From Planctomycetota bacterium (GTDB lineage Bacteria > Planctomycetota > UBA1135 > UBA2386), in assembly GCA_020638695.1 (NCBI GenBank), contig JACKIB010000006.1, forward strand, positions 62,001-126,000: a stretch of 64,000 bases of DNA, read 5' to 3'. Both the position numbers and the translations under genes were made by a program. A model generated the notes under the pieces. The model was not told the DNA's origin and ran no database searches. It saw nothing but the letters and a program-made list of their open reading frames with translations. Below, in pieces: positions 17,650 through 26,449 of this stretch (its first letter is position 1; every line of letters starts with the position of its first letter).

Positions 17650-18912
17650 ATGAAGGTCAGCCACCTCGCGGTCGTCGCGACCGCCCTCACCACCCTCCTG
17701 GGAACCGCCCGTGCCCAGCTCGCCGCCGACCCGCAGGTGATCGGCTGGGTGAGCAGCCCGCTGCTCCCTGCATCCGGTGGCCTGCAGCTGCAGGACATCG
17801 ACAACAAGTGCCAGCCGGCCAAGGTGCTGTGCACCAACGTGCTGCTGAACACCACGATCGCCTACGCCGGGGGGACGGCCTACGACCCGCGGCATCAGAC
17901 CGTGTGGGTCACCGACGGTCGTTCGCTCGAGGAATTCGATCCGATGAGCTGCAAGTCCGTGTGCCAAGCGAAGCCCGCGCTGATGCGCGCCGGCGCGGTG
18001 TTCAGCGGTCTGGCGATCGCCAACCGCCGGCGCATGCTCTACCACCTCGAGACCATGCCGGGCTACCTCGGCATCCTGCCGTGGAACAACGCTGTGTGTC
18101 CACCCGTGCCGACCAAGGGTGGTTGCGGGTTGACGCTGGGGGCGCAGGACACTGCGGGTGGCCTCGCGTACGACGAAACTCGCGACCTGCTGTACTTCAC
18201 CATCTCCACGCCGACCACGACCGGGGTGGCGAACACGCTGCTGGTGGCCAGCGCGAACAACGCGTGCGTGCCGACCTGCAAGCTCGCGATTCCCGGTTCG
18301 ATCCTCACCGTGCCGTTCGGCGCCGTCACCGGCCTGGCGTTCAACCCGTGTGATGACAGTCTCTACGCGACCGACGGCCGGGTCACGCTGCGCCTGCAGG
18401 TCGACCCGGTGCAGTGCACGATCAAGCTGATCTCGACCTGCGCCAAGCAGACCGGAGGTGGCGACTATCAGGGCCTCGCGCTGGTGCCCGGTTGGAGCCG
18501 GGCTGCGGTCGGCAAGAGCTGTGTCACGAAGGGCTGTCCCAGCTGTCCGAGCCTCGCGACTACCGTGTTCGGTGGTGATCCCGCGCTCGGCAATCCGGAC
18601 TTCGGGATCGCGGTGACCGGTGGGCCGACCGGAGCGCTGGCGATCCTGGCGGTCGGCTTCGGCGGATGCACCCCGGGGAGCCCGTTCCTGTGTGGTGCCC
18701 TGCACCTGTCGCCGCTGACCCCGATCGTCTTGGTGCCACTGGGAACGATGACCGGACCGCAGTGTGCGGCCGAGGCACGGATCGGCGTTCCGGTGCCGGT
18801 CGACGCGCAGCTGTGCGGGGCGACGCTGTGCCTGCAGTCGGTAGCGCTGTGCGGCACGGCGACCGGCGATCATGCGCTGAGTGCCGGGCTTCGCCTGACG
18901 CTGGCGCACTGA
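17650..18912 (+). CDS. Secreted Cys-rich beta-propeller-like protein
   Basis: A 420-residue protein with signal peptide MKVSHLAVVATALTTLLGT (cleavage near ARA|QLA). The mature chain has many paired Cys (for example CKSVCQAKPALM, VPTCKLA, CVTKGCPSCPS), suggesting disulfides formed outside the cytoplasm. Short repeats with GTAYDPRHQTVWVTDGRSLEEFD, GLAYDETRDLLYFTI and GLAFNPCDDSLYATDGRV resemble NHL/SMP-30-like propeller blades. The C-terminal part (FGGCTPGSPFLCGALHLSP) is of the type found at the ends of planctomycete secreted proteins. No enzymatic motif is recognised. Confidence 0.72.
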   Translation: MKVSHLAVVATALTTLLGTARAQLAADPQVIGWVSSPLLPASGGLQLQDIDNKCQPAKVLCTNVLLNTTIAYAGGTAYDPRHQTVWVTDGRSLEEFDPMSCKSVCQAKPALMRAGAVFSGLAIANRRRMLYHLETMPGYLGILPWNNAVCPPVPTKGGCGLTLGAQDTAGGLAYDETRDLLYFTISTPTTTGVANTLLVASANNACVPTCKLAIPGSILTVPFGAVTGLAFNPCDDSLYATDGRVTLRLQVDPVQCTIKLISTCAKQTGGGDYQGLALVPGWSRAAVGKSCVTKGCPSCPSLATTVFGGDPALGNPDFGIAVTGGPTGALAILAVGFGGCTPGSPFLCGALHLSPLTPIVLVPLGTMTGPQCAAEARIGVPVPVDAQLCGATLCLQSVALCGTATGDHALSAGLRLTLAH

Positions 18913-18922
18913 ACCCGCGCCG

Positions 18923-18955
18923 GACCCGAACCGCCCGACACGGGGCGTTCGGGTC
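18923..18955. terminator. Hairpin between convergent genes
   Basis: GACCCGAAC (18923-18931) pairs perfectly with GTTCGGGTC (18947-18955), with an inner CCC/GGG pairing across two mismatches. It lies 10 bp after one stop codon and 9 bp before the opposing one, the usual place for a bidirectional terminator. There is no long T-run. Confidence 0.5.
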
Positions 18956-18964
18956 AGCGGCCCG

Positions 18965-20011
18965 CTACCGCAGTTGCGTCGGCTGACAGGACGAGGTCAC
19001 GGCTGCAGTCGCCGTGGCCGCGGTCGACGACGTGGTGCTGTAGACCCGCTTCACCTTGAACGCCTCGCCGCCGATCGCCTTGGGCAGGCACAGGAAGATG
19101 CCGTTCGACAGATAGCCGCCACCCGGGGCGCTGCTATCGATCGCCAGCGCCTGGGCGTGCAGCGCGATCCCGGTCATGCTCGACAGCCACCCGGAGTTCA
19201 GCGCGAGCGTGGCATCGCCGGCCGCATTCGCTGCTCCGAGCGGTGCCGCGATCGCCGCCGTGGTGTGCAGCCGGCCACACAGCAGCGGAAAGTTCGGGTT
19301 GGCGAATCCCAGGTAGAGCGACACCGGCGCATTGCTGGCGGTCGCGGTGACGTCCCACTTCGACGTGTAGTTCGGTGTGCTGTCGACGGTGAACGAGGTG
19401 GCGAGGCCCATCACCCCATTTCCGGTGGTGCAGCCCGTGCCGAGCACCTGGGGGATCAACGAGCTTCGCGTCGTCGGTGCCGTCGCGCTCCAGTCGAGCG
19501 AGTATCCGCTGCTGGTGGTGGCCGTCGACGTGGTCTGCGTCTCCCACAGCAGCGCGTCGGTCCCGTTGTAGAGGAACGGTGAGGTGAACGAGAAGGTCGC
19601 GTCCGACCACAGTCCCACCGGAAGCGAGGACGGAGACGTCCAGTCGAGCTTCTGCGAGCCACGGAACAGCAACGTCGGCGTGGTCTTGTAGTTGTTGCTG
19701 AACGTGGTCGAGAAAGTGTTGATGTCGGTGTGTCCGAGGTAGATGTCGAGCGTCGGAGTCCATGCGGTCGCCGTTGCCGCGGTCCCGTTGCGCCGCCACG
19801 CGATCGAGTTCAGCACGCGAGGCTGACCGGTGTGTGCGTCGTCGGCTTGCTGGATGCGCGTGGTGTTGCCGCCGGTCCAATTGAGGGCGATCGCCGAGGA
19901 GCTGCTGAGTTCGACCAGGTCCACGCCGCGTGGCGTGACGGTGTACTTGGATTGGCCGGCGACGCTGGCGGGCAGGAGGAGGGACAGGGCGAGGAGGTGT
20001 CGGAGGAACAT
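18965..20011 (-). CDS. Secreted protein, Ser/Thr-rich, paralogue family
   Basis: A 348-residue protein with signal peptide MFLRHLLALSLLLPASVAG, then an extremely Ser/Thr-rich mature chain. The segment TPTLLFRGSQKLDWTSP followed by ATFSFTSPFLYNGTDALLWE matches, in order and spacing, segments of the proteins at 2801 and 23115 (FRG..., then an F/Y-G-G/D... strand). A beta-rich C-terminal domain follows (PVSLYLGFANPNFPLLCG...). It is probably surface or periplasmic; no catalytic motif was seen. GC-rich near-repeats of GGTCTGGGTGGCT lie just upstream of its start (20016-20055). Confidence 0.7.
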   Translation of the reverse strand: MFLRHLLALSLLLPASVAGQSKYTVTPRGVDLVELSSSSAIALNWTGGNTTRIQQADDAHTGQPRVLNSIAWRRNGTAATATAWTPTLDIYLGHTDINTFSTTFSNNYKTTPTLLFRGSQKLDWTSPSSLPVGLWSDATFSFTSPFLYNGTDALLWETQTTSTATTSSGYSLDWSATAPTTRSSLIPQVLGTGCTTGNGVMGLATSFTVDSTPNYTSKWDVTATASNAPVSLYLGFANPNFPLLCGRLHTTAAIAAPLGAANAAGDATLALNSGWLSSMTGIALHAQALAIDSSAPGGGYLSNGIFLCLPKAIGGEAFKVKRVYSTTSSTAATATAAVTSSCQPTQLR

Positions 20012-20328
20012 CTGGGGTCTGGGTGGCTGTGGTCTGGGTGGCTGGGGTTGGGGTGGCGTCCTGAGTGTATCGAGGGTCGGAACCGAGGGACGCGAGTTGA
20101 CGCGAACGTCAGAAGGAACTGCGCTCGTGGGGTCCGCGCGGCGTCGGGCCCCTGGATCGCGTGACCTCAGCCTCCAGCATCGACTCGCGCCGGATCGCTC
20201 GCCTGTCGCTCACGTGAGCTTCTCCGAACTGTAGACGTGGTCACGAGGATCTCCTCAGGTTGACGAAAGCATGGGCCCGGCTCGGCGTTCCTTTGGACAA
20301 CGTCCCCGTAGTCCAGAACTCGTAAGCC

Positions 20329-21249
20329 ATGAGCTGCACGGCCACCCGTCTCGCTCCTCTCTCGCTCGTCTCCCTTCTCGCTGCCTGCTCGGTCGCGCCG
20401 CCGCCGGACTCTCCGCGTGCATTCAGCGACCAGGACACCAAACCGGTCGCGGAACGCACTTGGGCGCGGCGGGTCACGTCGCCGGTGACGCAGCCGACGC
20501 TGTTCGAAAGTCCGGTGGTGCAGGGCGAGGTCCGCCCGCTGTTCATCCACCAGAATCTGCCGAAGGGCTCGATCTTCGGCGGTGGCGACTTCCAGGTGTA
20601 CGCCCTGCAGCTGCGCGTTCCGATCACCGAGCGGCTCGCGTTCATCGCCACCAAGGACGGCTACATCGACCTCAACCCGAACGCGGGCAAGGATCAGGAA
20701 GGGTTTGCCGACGTGGCCGCAGGCCTGAAGTTCGTCGCGTTCGAGCACAAGGCTACCGGCATCCTGGTGACACCCGGCTTCACCTTCGAGGTGGATGTCG
20801 GTGAACACCAAGTGTTCCAAGGCAACGGCGATGGTCTGTTGCGCCCGTTCGTCAGCGTCGCCTGGGACCCGAGCTCGGTGCCGGAGCTGAACGTGGTTGC
20901 GAACGTCGGCTTCAGCCTGCCGATGGACAGCGCGCACGAGACGCAGTCGCTCGATTACCACGGCCACGTCAGCTACGAGGTGGCACCCGGTGTCATGCCG
21001 TTGGTCGAGATCCACGGGATCACCTACACCCGCAACGCCAAGGCCCTCGCGGTCGGCTTCGAGGGTGGTGACCTGATCAACCTCGGCGCGTCGGGAGTCG
21101 CGGGGCAGACCGTGGTCACTGGTGCGGTCGGCGCGCGGTTCCGCGTCAATGACGGACTGCAGTTCGGCATCGCGTGGGGCGTCCCACTGTCGGATCGCCA
21201 GGACTTGTTCAAGAGCCGGCTGACGATCGACGCTTCGATCACGTTCTGA
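20329..21249 (+). CDS. Outer-membrane beta-barrel lipoprotein-like protein
   Basis: A 306-residue protein with a lipoprotein-type signal (LVSLLAACSVAPPP; lipobox LAAC). The mature part alternates short amphipathic strands with Gly/Asp turns, and the C-terminus ends in aromatic-terminated strands (SRLTIDASITF), typical of outer-membrane barrels recognised by BAM. It resembles transporter-like barrels of the phenol-degradation MetA-pathway type (FADVAAGLKFVAF, VTGAVGARFRVNDGLQFGIA). The substrate is unknown. It is a monocistronic gene. Confidence 0.68.
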   Translation: MSCTATRLAPLSLVSLLAACSVAPPPDSPRAFSDQDTKPVAERTWARRVTSPVTQPTLFESPVVQGEVRPLFIHQNLPKGSIFGGGDFQVYALQLRVPITERLAFIATKDGYIDLNPNAGKDQEGFADVAAGLKFVAFEHKATGILVTPGFTFEVDVGEHQVFQGNGDGLLRPFVSVAWDPSSVPELNVVANVGFSLPMDSAHETQSLDYHGHVSYEVAPGVMPLVEIHGITYTRNAKALAVGFEGGDLINLGASGVAGQTVVTGAVGARFRVNDGLQFGIAWGVPLSDRQDLFKSRLTIDASITF

Positions 21250-21301
21250 CCGAGCCGGGCGTCGCGGTCACGTGGTCTGACCCATCGGCGGCATCCACCC
21301 C

Positions 21302-21535
21302 TTGGGCCACGGCGAACAAGATCCGATCTACCGCGCACGCGCGAACACGAACCGTCTCACCCGCGGGGCCATCGCTGCGGTGCTCGTGGTGATGCTCGTC
21401 TTGCTGTCGTGGCTCGTCGTGGACCCGCGCGGAGAGAAGGTCTTCCCTGCCGTAGCTGGTCTCCTGGGCGGAGGCGCGGTCACGATCTGGGAACTCCGGC
21501 GCGAGGAGCGGGAGCGAACACGGCGTATGGAGTGA
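21302..21535 (+). CDS. Small membrane protein
   Basis: A 77-residue protein starting at TTG 21302. A hydrophobic helix (GAIAAVLVVMLVLLSWLVV) is followed by a second weaker one (VFPAVAGLLGGGAVTIW) and a charged tail (ELRREERERTRRME). No family is recognised. It is the first of three small genes that run into the tandem-repeat region. The start codon is uncertain. Confidence 0.5.
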   Translation: MGHGEQDPIYRARANTNRLTRGAIAAVLVVMLVLLSWLVVDPRGEKVFPAVAGLLGGGAVTIWELRREERERTRRME

Positions 21536-21637
21536 GGGCGCAGGCCGCGCCGATCGCGAGAAAGCACGAATGCCCCGTTGCCAGGCCGCGCTGGCAGGCC
21601 TAGCCTGGACCCGGTTCGGCCCAACGGCCGCGAGCCC

Positions 21638-22246
21638 ATGCACGACGGCGACGACGAAGGTGACTTCGACGAAGATGTCCGGGAAGGCAAGGTATTCCGG
21701 ACCGGGATCGATCCCCAAGCAGAGCGCGCGTGGTATGCCTTGCCGCCGGGCTGTGCGGCGCTCGAAGGTGGCCCGCCGGAGCAACCCGAGGAGGTGCACG
21801 GGACGCGATGGTCCCGCCGGACGATCCTAGGGGCCGGCCTCCTGGGGGTGATCGGGTTCGCCGCCGGAGCGGTGGTCGTCGGGTTGCGCGAAGGTCGGTC
21901 CCTTGGTCCGTCCCCGATACCTGGCGATCGAATGCGCGAGGTGCCGGAGCGCATAGCCGTGCTCTTGCGCGGCTGCCGCACCATGGCGCGTGGGGCCATC
22001 GATGACCTGGTTTATTCCCACCAGACGTTCATCTGGGTGGTCGAGAGCCATGGGGGTGATGACGAGGATCTCTGGTACGGCATCTGTCGGCTGGCCGACT
22101 ACGCGTTGCTCGACGGGGCGGCGCGTGGCGCTGCGATCGCTGAACAGCTCCTCGGGGTGTGCCACCGTCGTGCCCCGCCGCCTTGCTTCCTCCGCTACCG
22201 AGTACCTCTGCAGCGCCTCGTGGACACGAAGCGGGCAGGGAAGTGA
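21638..22246 (+). CDS. Single-pass membrane protein of unknown function
   Basis: A protein of about 202 residues starting at ATG 21638 with an acidic head (HDGDDEGDFDEDVREGK). One transmembrane helix follows (RTILGAGLLGVIGFAAGAVVVGL), with basic WSRR before it, suggesting N-in/C-out topology. The outer domain is helical and contains two His and several Cys (LLRGCRTMARGAIDDL, DDEDLWYGICRLADYALLDG, LLGVCHRRAPPPCFL). No known family is seen. Its stop lies 3 bp before the next start, so the two genes are probably co-transcribed. Confidence 0.6.
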   Translation: MHDGDDEGDFDEDVREGKVFRTGIDPQAERAWYALPPGCAALEGGPPEQPEEVHGTRWSRRTILGAGLLGVIGFAAGAVVVGLREGRSLGPSPIPGDRMREVPERIAVLLRGCRTMARGAIDDLVYSHQTFIWVVESHGGDDEDLWYGICRLADYALLDGAARGAAIAEQLLGVCHRRAPPPCFLRYRVPLQRLVDTKRAGK

Positions 22247-22249
22247 TCG

Positions 22250-22540
22250 ATGGACTTCGACGGCGGCGAACTCGGTGGAATCACTGTCGAGCCGAATCCC
22301 GCGCAGGATGGCGGCAAGGTGACCATCCGCGGGAAGCCGAACCAGGAGGTCTACATCCTCGTTCCCGGTGACAAGGAGGCGCGCGCTGTGAAGCTCGACA
22401 AGGATGGCAAGTCCACCCTCAAGGTGCCCGTCGCCGGAGGGAAGTCGTTCACCGTCTCCGACCTGAATCTCCCCAGGGCCGACGAAGTCCTGGTTCGCGT
22501 CGTCTCGTCCCTTGGAGGAGTGCCCCATGCCACCCGTTGA
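22250..22540 (+). CDS. Small beta-rich protein of unknown function
   Basis: A 96-residue protein beginning MDFDGGELGGITVEPNP, with a GGGAAG-type ribosome binding site (GGCAGGGAAG) upstream. It alternates Val/Lys strands (GGKVTIRGKPNQEVYILVPG, GKSTLKVPVAGGKSFTV), which suggests a small Ig- or carbohydrate-binding-like beta sandwich. It has no signal peptide. It directly follows the membrane protein gene and ends 20 bp before the 183-bp tandem repeats. Confidence 0.55.
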   Translation: MDFDGGELGGITVEPNPAQDGGKVTIRGKPNQEVYILVPGDKEARAVKLDKDGKSTLKVPVAGGKSFTVSDLNLPRADEVLVRVVSSLGGVPHATR

Positions 22541-22560
22541 TCGGTTCCACCCTGAGCTGC

Positions 22561-23109
22561 AGGGGCCGCGAATCTTGCCGGTACGCGAAGACTCGTCTGT
22601 ACCTCCCAGGACACGTGGTAGCGGTTTCGCAGGCATGCAGCGGCCCCGGAAGCTCCAGCAAGCAAGCGGCCCAGGCCTCATGGCGGCGCGCAGCGCCGCG
22701 CCCACCCAAGTCCTTGGGTGCGGCCTTGGCCGCGATCGGCTGCAGGGGCCGCGAATCTTGCCGGTACGCGAAGACTCGTCTGTACCTCCCAGGACACGTG
22801 GTAGCGGTTTCGCAGGCATGCAGCGGCCCCGGAAGCTCCAGCAAGCAAGCGGCCCAGGCCTCATGGCGGCGCGCAGCGCCGCGCCCACCCAAGTCCTTGG
22901 GTGCGGCCTTGGCCGCGATCGGCTGCAGGGGCCGCGAATCTTGCCGGTACGCGAAGACTCGTCTGTACCTCCCAGGACACGTGGTAGCGGTTTCGCAGGC
23001 ATGCAGCGGCCCCGGAAGCTCCAGCAAGCAAGCGGCCCAGGCCTCATGGCGGCGCGCAGCGCCGCGCCCACCCAAGTCCTTGGGTGTGGCCTTGGCCGCG
23101 ATAGGAGTC
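22561..23109. repeat. Three near-identical tandem 183-bp repeats
   Basis: Units begin with AGGGGCCGCGAATCTTGCC at 22561, 22744 and 22927 and are essentially identical. Each contains CAGCGGCCCCGGAAGCTCCA, CCTCATGGCGGCGCGCAGCG and the short palindrome CCCAAGTCCTTGGG. A fourth, diverged copy lies at 4214-4397. The period is exactly 61 codons, so all frames stay open through the array, but the encoded peptides are basic and not protein-like. The array ends 5 bp before the secreted gene's start codon and provides its AGGAG. Confidence 0.95.
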
Positions 23110-23114
23110 GCTGG

Positions 23115-24209
23115 TTGGTCGCATGCGTGCTGCTCGGCATGGGAAGTGCGCCCTGTTCGGCTCAGGGCGAGCTGCGCGTCGCGGGTGCCTTCGACAGCAT
23201 CAGTGCTCCCAGCGCCGCGCCGATGCCGGGACTCGCCGGGGCGTTCCGCCAGCAGGTGCTGATCGGTTCGTCGCGGCTGACCACCGTGCGCAGTCGCAAC
23301 TTGACCGGCATCCGAATGCGACGGGACATCGGTTATCCCGCAGCTCTACGGGGTGGGGAGATCGACGTCGAGCTCTGGCTATCGAGCTGCCCACACGAGC
23401 CGGCGAAAGCCCGCGAGACGTTCGCCGCGAACCGCTCGCTGGACGCCAAGCTCGTGTTCCGAGGGCGCATCACGATTCCGGATTCGCCGGAGGCGAAGGT
23501 CGACGCGCCGTTGTGGGGGGCTGCAGACACAGTGCAGGTAGTGTTTGCCAGTCCGTTCGCCTATTCCGGCGGGCCCCTCTGTCTGGACTGGATCGGCCGA
23601 CCCGTCCCCGGCAAGGAGCCGCGCTCCTGGTACGTCGACCACGAGATGGGTGGTGCAGGTGGCGTGGTGACGAGCTTCGGACAGACTTGTTCCAGCTTCG
23701 TCAACAACCGCGGTGAGACGTTGATGGCGCAGCCGTGGGGGTTGCAGATTGGCAGCACAATGCAGCTGATCGCGCTCGGCGATCCCGCCTCGAAACCTCT
23801 GGTGTTGCTCGGGGCGCGGCGGCATGCGGTCGGGGTTGACCTCGCACCGATGGGGGCTCCGGGTTGCACGTTGGTGGTCGACCACATCGCGCTGGTTCCG
23901 TTGGCATACTCCGCCCTCACGACGCGGAGCGACTTGGGTTACACCAACCTCTTGCTGCAGATCCCTGCCGACGACGCGCTGCTCGGCTCGCGGTTGTTCG
24001 CCCAGCTCGCGGATATGGAGGGTGCGAACAAGTCCAACCCCGCTGGACTCACGACCAGCAATGGTTTGGAGCTCGCCATAGCGACGGTGCGGCCGACCCT
24101 CGACATGGCGGTCGTGGTGTCCCACCACGTGACCTCCACCGAGCCGATGCCCCAACAGGGACGGGTGAACGTCGAGACGGGACCGGTCCTGCGGCTCGCC
24201 TGGCGCTGA
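23115..24209 (+). CDS. Secreted protein, paralogue of 2801 and 18965 proteins
   Basis: The chosen start is TTG 23115, preceded by AGGAG (23103-23107) with 7-nt spacing. It gives 364 residues with a signal peptide (LVACVLLGMGSAPCSAQ). The segment KLVFRGRITIPDSPEAK, then VVFASPFAYSGGPLCLDW, parallels the other two family members. The region VDLAPMGAPGCTLVVDHI and the tail VETGPVLRLAWR form a beta-rich C-terminal domain. The frame is also open through the three upstream repeats, so a much longer protein is formally possible, but a signal peptide would then be internal. Part of the natural 5' end may have been replaced by the repeat. Confidence 0.66.
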   Translation: MVACVLLGMGSAPCSAQGELRVAGAFDSISAPSAAPMPGLAGAFRQQVLIGSSRLTTVRSRNLTGIRMRRDIGYPAALRGGEIDVELWLSSCPHEPAKARETFAANRSLDAKLVFRGRITIPDSPEAKVDAPLWGAADTVQVVFASPFAYSGGPLCLDWIGRPVPGKEPRSWYVDHEMGGAGGVVTSFGQTCSSFVNNRGETLMAQPWGLQIGSTMQLIALGDPASKPLVLLGARRHAVGVDLAPMGAPGCTLVVDHIALVPLAYSALTTRSDLGYTNLLLQIPADDALLGSRLFAQLADMEGANKSNPAGLTTSNGLELAIATVRPTLDMAVVVSHHVTSTEPMPQQGRVNVETGPVLRLAWR

Positions 24210-24218
24210 CCGCGTCTG

Positions 24219-24971
24219 TCACTCGATCCTGGCCACGCCGTAGCGGTGTGCCCACCAGTCGGGGCCGCCAGAGCCGATCGGTTCCTGCCAGACCACCCGG
24301 CACCCCGCACGGGCGACGCGCGCCGCGATCCGGGCCGGGGCGATGCCGAACATGTCCATGCGCGCGCGGCCGAGCAGGTGCCGGTGCCAAACCAGAGACG
24401 CGGTGCGGAGCACCCGCGATGCCCAGCGGCCGAGGTGCGAGCGGCTGCGCTTGGGGCGCTCTGGCAGGTCGAACACCAGCAGTCCGCCGGGTCGCAACAC
24501 GCGGCACAGCTCGTCGAGGTACGCGAGTGCGAGCCTCGGGGGCATGTGCTGCAGGGTGAGACTCGAGTAGACGAAGTCGAATACTGCGTCGCCGAACAAG
24601 CTGAGGTCGGCGCGGGTGTGGGCGTGGAACGTGCATCGGCCGCCGCTACCGTGCGGACCGCGGTCGAGTTCGCTCGCCTGCGCGACCATCGAGGCGGCGA
24701 TGTCGACACCGTCCACCGCGGCGAAGTGACGCGCCAGCGCTTGCGTGAGGCGCCCCACCCCGCAACCGAAGTCGAGTGCCCGCGCCCGACGCAGCTCCGG
24801 TGCGTGGGACGCCGCAGTGGCGAGGACCGCGTCGACTTCTTCGCGCCCGGTGCGGAAGAACGGGTCGAGTTGCCAGCGGCCACCACGCTTGCCTTCGTGG
24901 GTGAGGATCGCCCAGAGTGGGTCGTCGCGACCGAGCGCCTCCCAGGTGCGGCGGAGTTGGCGAAGCGCCAA
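24219..24971 (-). CDS. Class I SAM-dependent methyltransferase
   Basis: A 250-residue methyltransferase. Motif I is ALDFGCGVGRLTQALA (about 62-77), followed by VDGVDIAASMVAQA (motif II), FDFVYSSLTLQHMPPR (motif post-II/III) and LCRVLRPGGLLVFDLP. This is the Methyltransf_11/25 pattern of small-molecule or lipid methyltransferases. Start TTG 24971 is 2 bp after the stop of the upstream gene; longer starts overlap that gene and look artefactual. The substrate is unknown. Confidence 0.8.
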   Translation of the reverse strand: MALRQLRRTWEALGRDDPLWAILTHEGKRGGRWQLDPFFRTGREEVDAVLATAASHAPELRRARALDFGCGVGRLTQALARHFAAVDGVDIAASMVAQASELDRGPHGSGGRCTFHAHTRADLSLFGDAVFDFVYSSLTLQHMPPRLALAYLDELCRVLRPGGLLVFDLPERPKRSRSHLGRWASRVLRTASLVWHRHLLGRARMDMFGIAPARIAARVARAGCRVVWQEPIGSGGPDWWAHRYGVARIE

Positions 24972-24973
24972 CG

Positions 24974-26449
24974 CTAACCCTCGCCGCGGAGGCGGCGCAG
25001 CAGCCGGCGGGCCTGGGCGACCGACGTGACACGCTTGCCCTTGTCGAGTCGCCGTCCGCACAGCACCACGCATTCGACAGCGGGAGTGTGGGGCCCGGCG
25101 TCGATCGGCTGCACCGCCTGCAGGTTGTAGCCGCGTTGCACCAGCACGGCTGTGTCCTCCGCGATGGCGTCCAGCGAACTCGATGTGTAGACGATCCGCT
25201 CGGGGCGGACCTCCTTGGTCAACGCGTTGAGCACGAAACGTCCGCAGCCATCGGGTGGGGGGTCGAGCACGACCGCGTGGACGCCTGCGCCGACGAACTC
25301 GCGGAGCACTCCCTCGACCTTGGTCTGGCGAAACTCGACGTTGTCGAGTCCGTTGGCGCGGGCGCTCCGCTCGGCATCGTGGATGGCGCGCGGGTGCTCT
25401 TCGATGGCGACCACCCGGCCGGTGTGCGGGGCGAGAGTCAGCGCCAGCAACCCCATGCCGGAGTAGAGGTCGAGCACCAGCGCGTCGCGGTTCGGCTCGA
25501 CCAGGCGTTGCACCGTCTCGACCACGGCCGCGGCGGTGAAGCGAGAGCTGCGGAAGAACCCGTTGTGCGCGAGCACGAAACGGGTGTCACCGATCGACTC
25601 CTCGATTCCGGCGTCGCCCGCCGCGTGCTCGGTGCGCGGTCCGAGCAGGCGATCGCGACCGCCCGGGTTGACGTTGACCGACACGCCGCGCGCGCCGATC
25701 GGCTCGGCGCACAACGCGTCGACCAGCGCGCGGTGCTCGCCGCGCCGTGCATCCCGCACCACCAGGGTGACCACCACGTCGCCGGCGCCGTTGCTGCGCG
25801 TGATGACCGCGCGCAGCGTTCCGGCGTCGTTGCGCGGATTCCACGCTTCGATGCCGAGGCGGTGGGCGGCGTCCACGGCCGCCCGCGCGACCCGCAGTGC
25901 CGCGGGGTCGGTGGCTGGGCACTCGGTCAGTTCGAACGGGGCACCGCTGCGGAGCCGGGGTAGACCGCCGGCGAGTTGGCCGTGCAGCTCGTGGATCTGC
26001 AGCGCGAGCCGGTGGCGGTCGCCGAACGGTTCGTGCGGGCCGAGGCAGTCCGCGACTGGCACGTCCTCGCGTTCCAGTGCGCGCTGGAACCGCTGCCGTA
26101 CGGTCTCCGTCTTCATCCGCAACTGCGCGCTGTGTTCGACGTGCTGCATCGTGCATCCCGAACAGCCACCGAAGTGCGCGCAGCTCGGATCGGCGCGCTC
26201 GGCGACCGCCTCGATCAGCGTGCGCACGACCCCGCGGCCGTGCTCGCGGGCAGCAGCGAGTACCTGCACGTCGGCGCGTTCCCCGGGAAGTAGATCCTCG
26301 ACGCGAATCTCGTAGCCGTCCAGCGTGGCGACACACTCGCCGGCCGCGTTCCACCGCTCACCGAGCAGCTCTACGGTGTCACCGGGCCGCACCGGCACGG
26401 CTGCTTCGAACGGATCGTCGCCGGGCTCGCTGGGGAAGGGTGGTTGCAT
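24974..26449 (-). CDS. RlmD/TrmA-family RNA (uracil-C5)-methyltransferase, Cys-to-Ser variant
   Basis: A 491-residue protein with an N-terminal TRAM-like domain (VRPGDTVELLGERW...DLLPGERADVQVL), a 4Fe-4S-type Cys set (CAHFGGCSGC about 90, with ELTECPAT later), and a C-terminal Rossmann methyltransferase domain (VLDLYSGMGLLALTLAP about 330; DPPPDGCG about 401). In this family the nucleophile is the Cys in YVSCNP; here the motif reads VYTSSSLDAIAED, with Ser at that position. The general-base region is kept (HTPAVECVVL). It may be inactive, have altered chemistry, or use a nearby Cys. ATG 26449 overlaps the upstream GST-like gene's stop. Confidence 0.8.
   Translation of the reverse strand: MQPPFPSEPGDDPFEAAVPVRPGDTVELLGERWNAAGECVATLDGYEIRVEDLLPGERADVQVLAAAREHGRGVVRTLIEAVAERADPSCAHFGGCSGCTMQHVEHSAQLRMKTETVRQRFQRALEREDVPVADCLGPHEPFGDRHRLALQIHELHGQLAGGLPRLRSGAPFELTECPATDPAALRVARAAVDAAHRLGIEAWNPRNDAGTLRAVITRSNGAGDVVVTLVVRDARRGEHRALVDALCAEPIGARGVSVNVNPGGRDRLLGPRTEHAAGDAGIEESIGDTRFVLAHNGFFRSSRFTAAAVVETVQRLVEPNRDALVLDLYSGMGLLALTLAPHTGRVVAIEEHPRAIHDAERSARANGLDNVEFRQTKVEGVLREFVGAGVHAVVLDPPPDGCGRFVLNALTKEVRPERIVYTSSSLDAIAEDTAVLVQRGYNLQAVQPIDAGPHTPAVECVVLCGRRLDKGKRVTSVAQARRLLRRLRGEG

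Noticed and set aside
22561..23109. Tandem repeats considered as a CRISPR array
   Set aside because: Units are 183 bp with no variable spacers; the whole unit repeats, so it is a tandem duplication.
22512..23114. Repeat translated as a 200-residue extension of the secreted protein
   Set aside because: It would bury the signal peptide inside the protein, and a good ribosome binding site and TTG start exist after the repeats.
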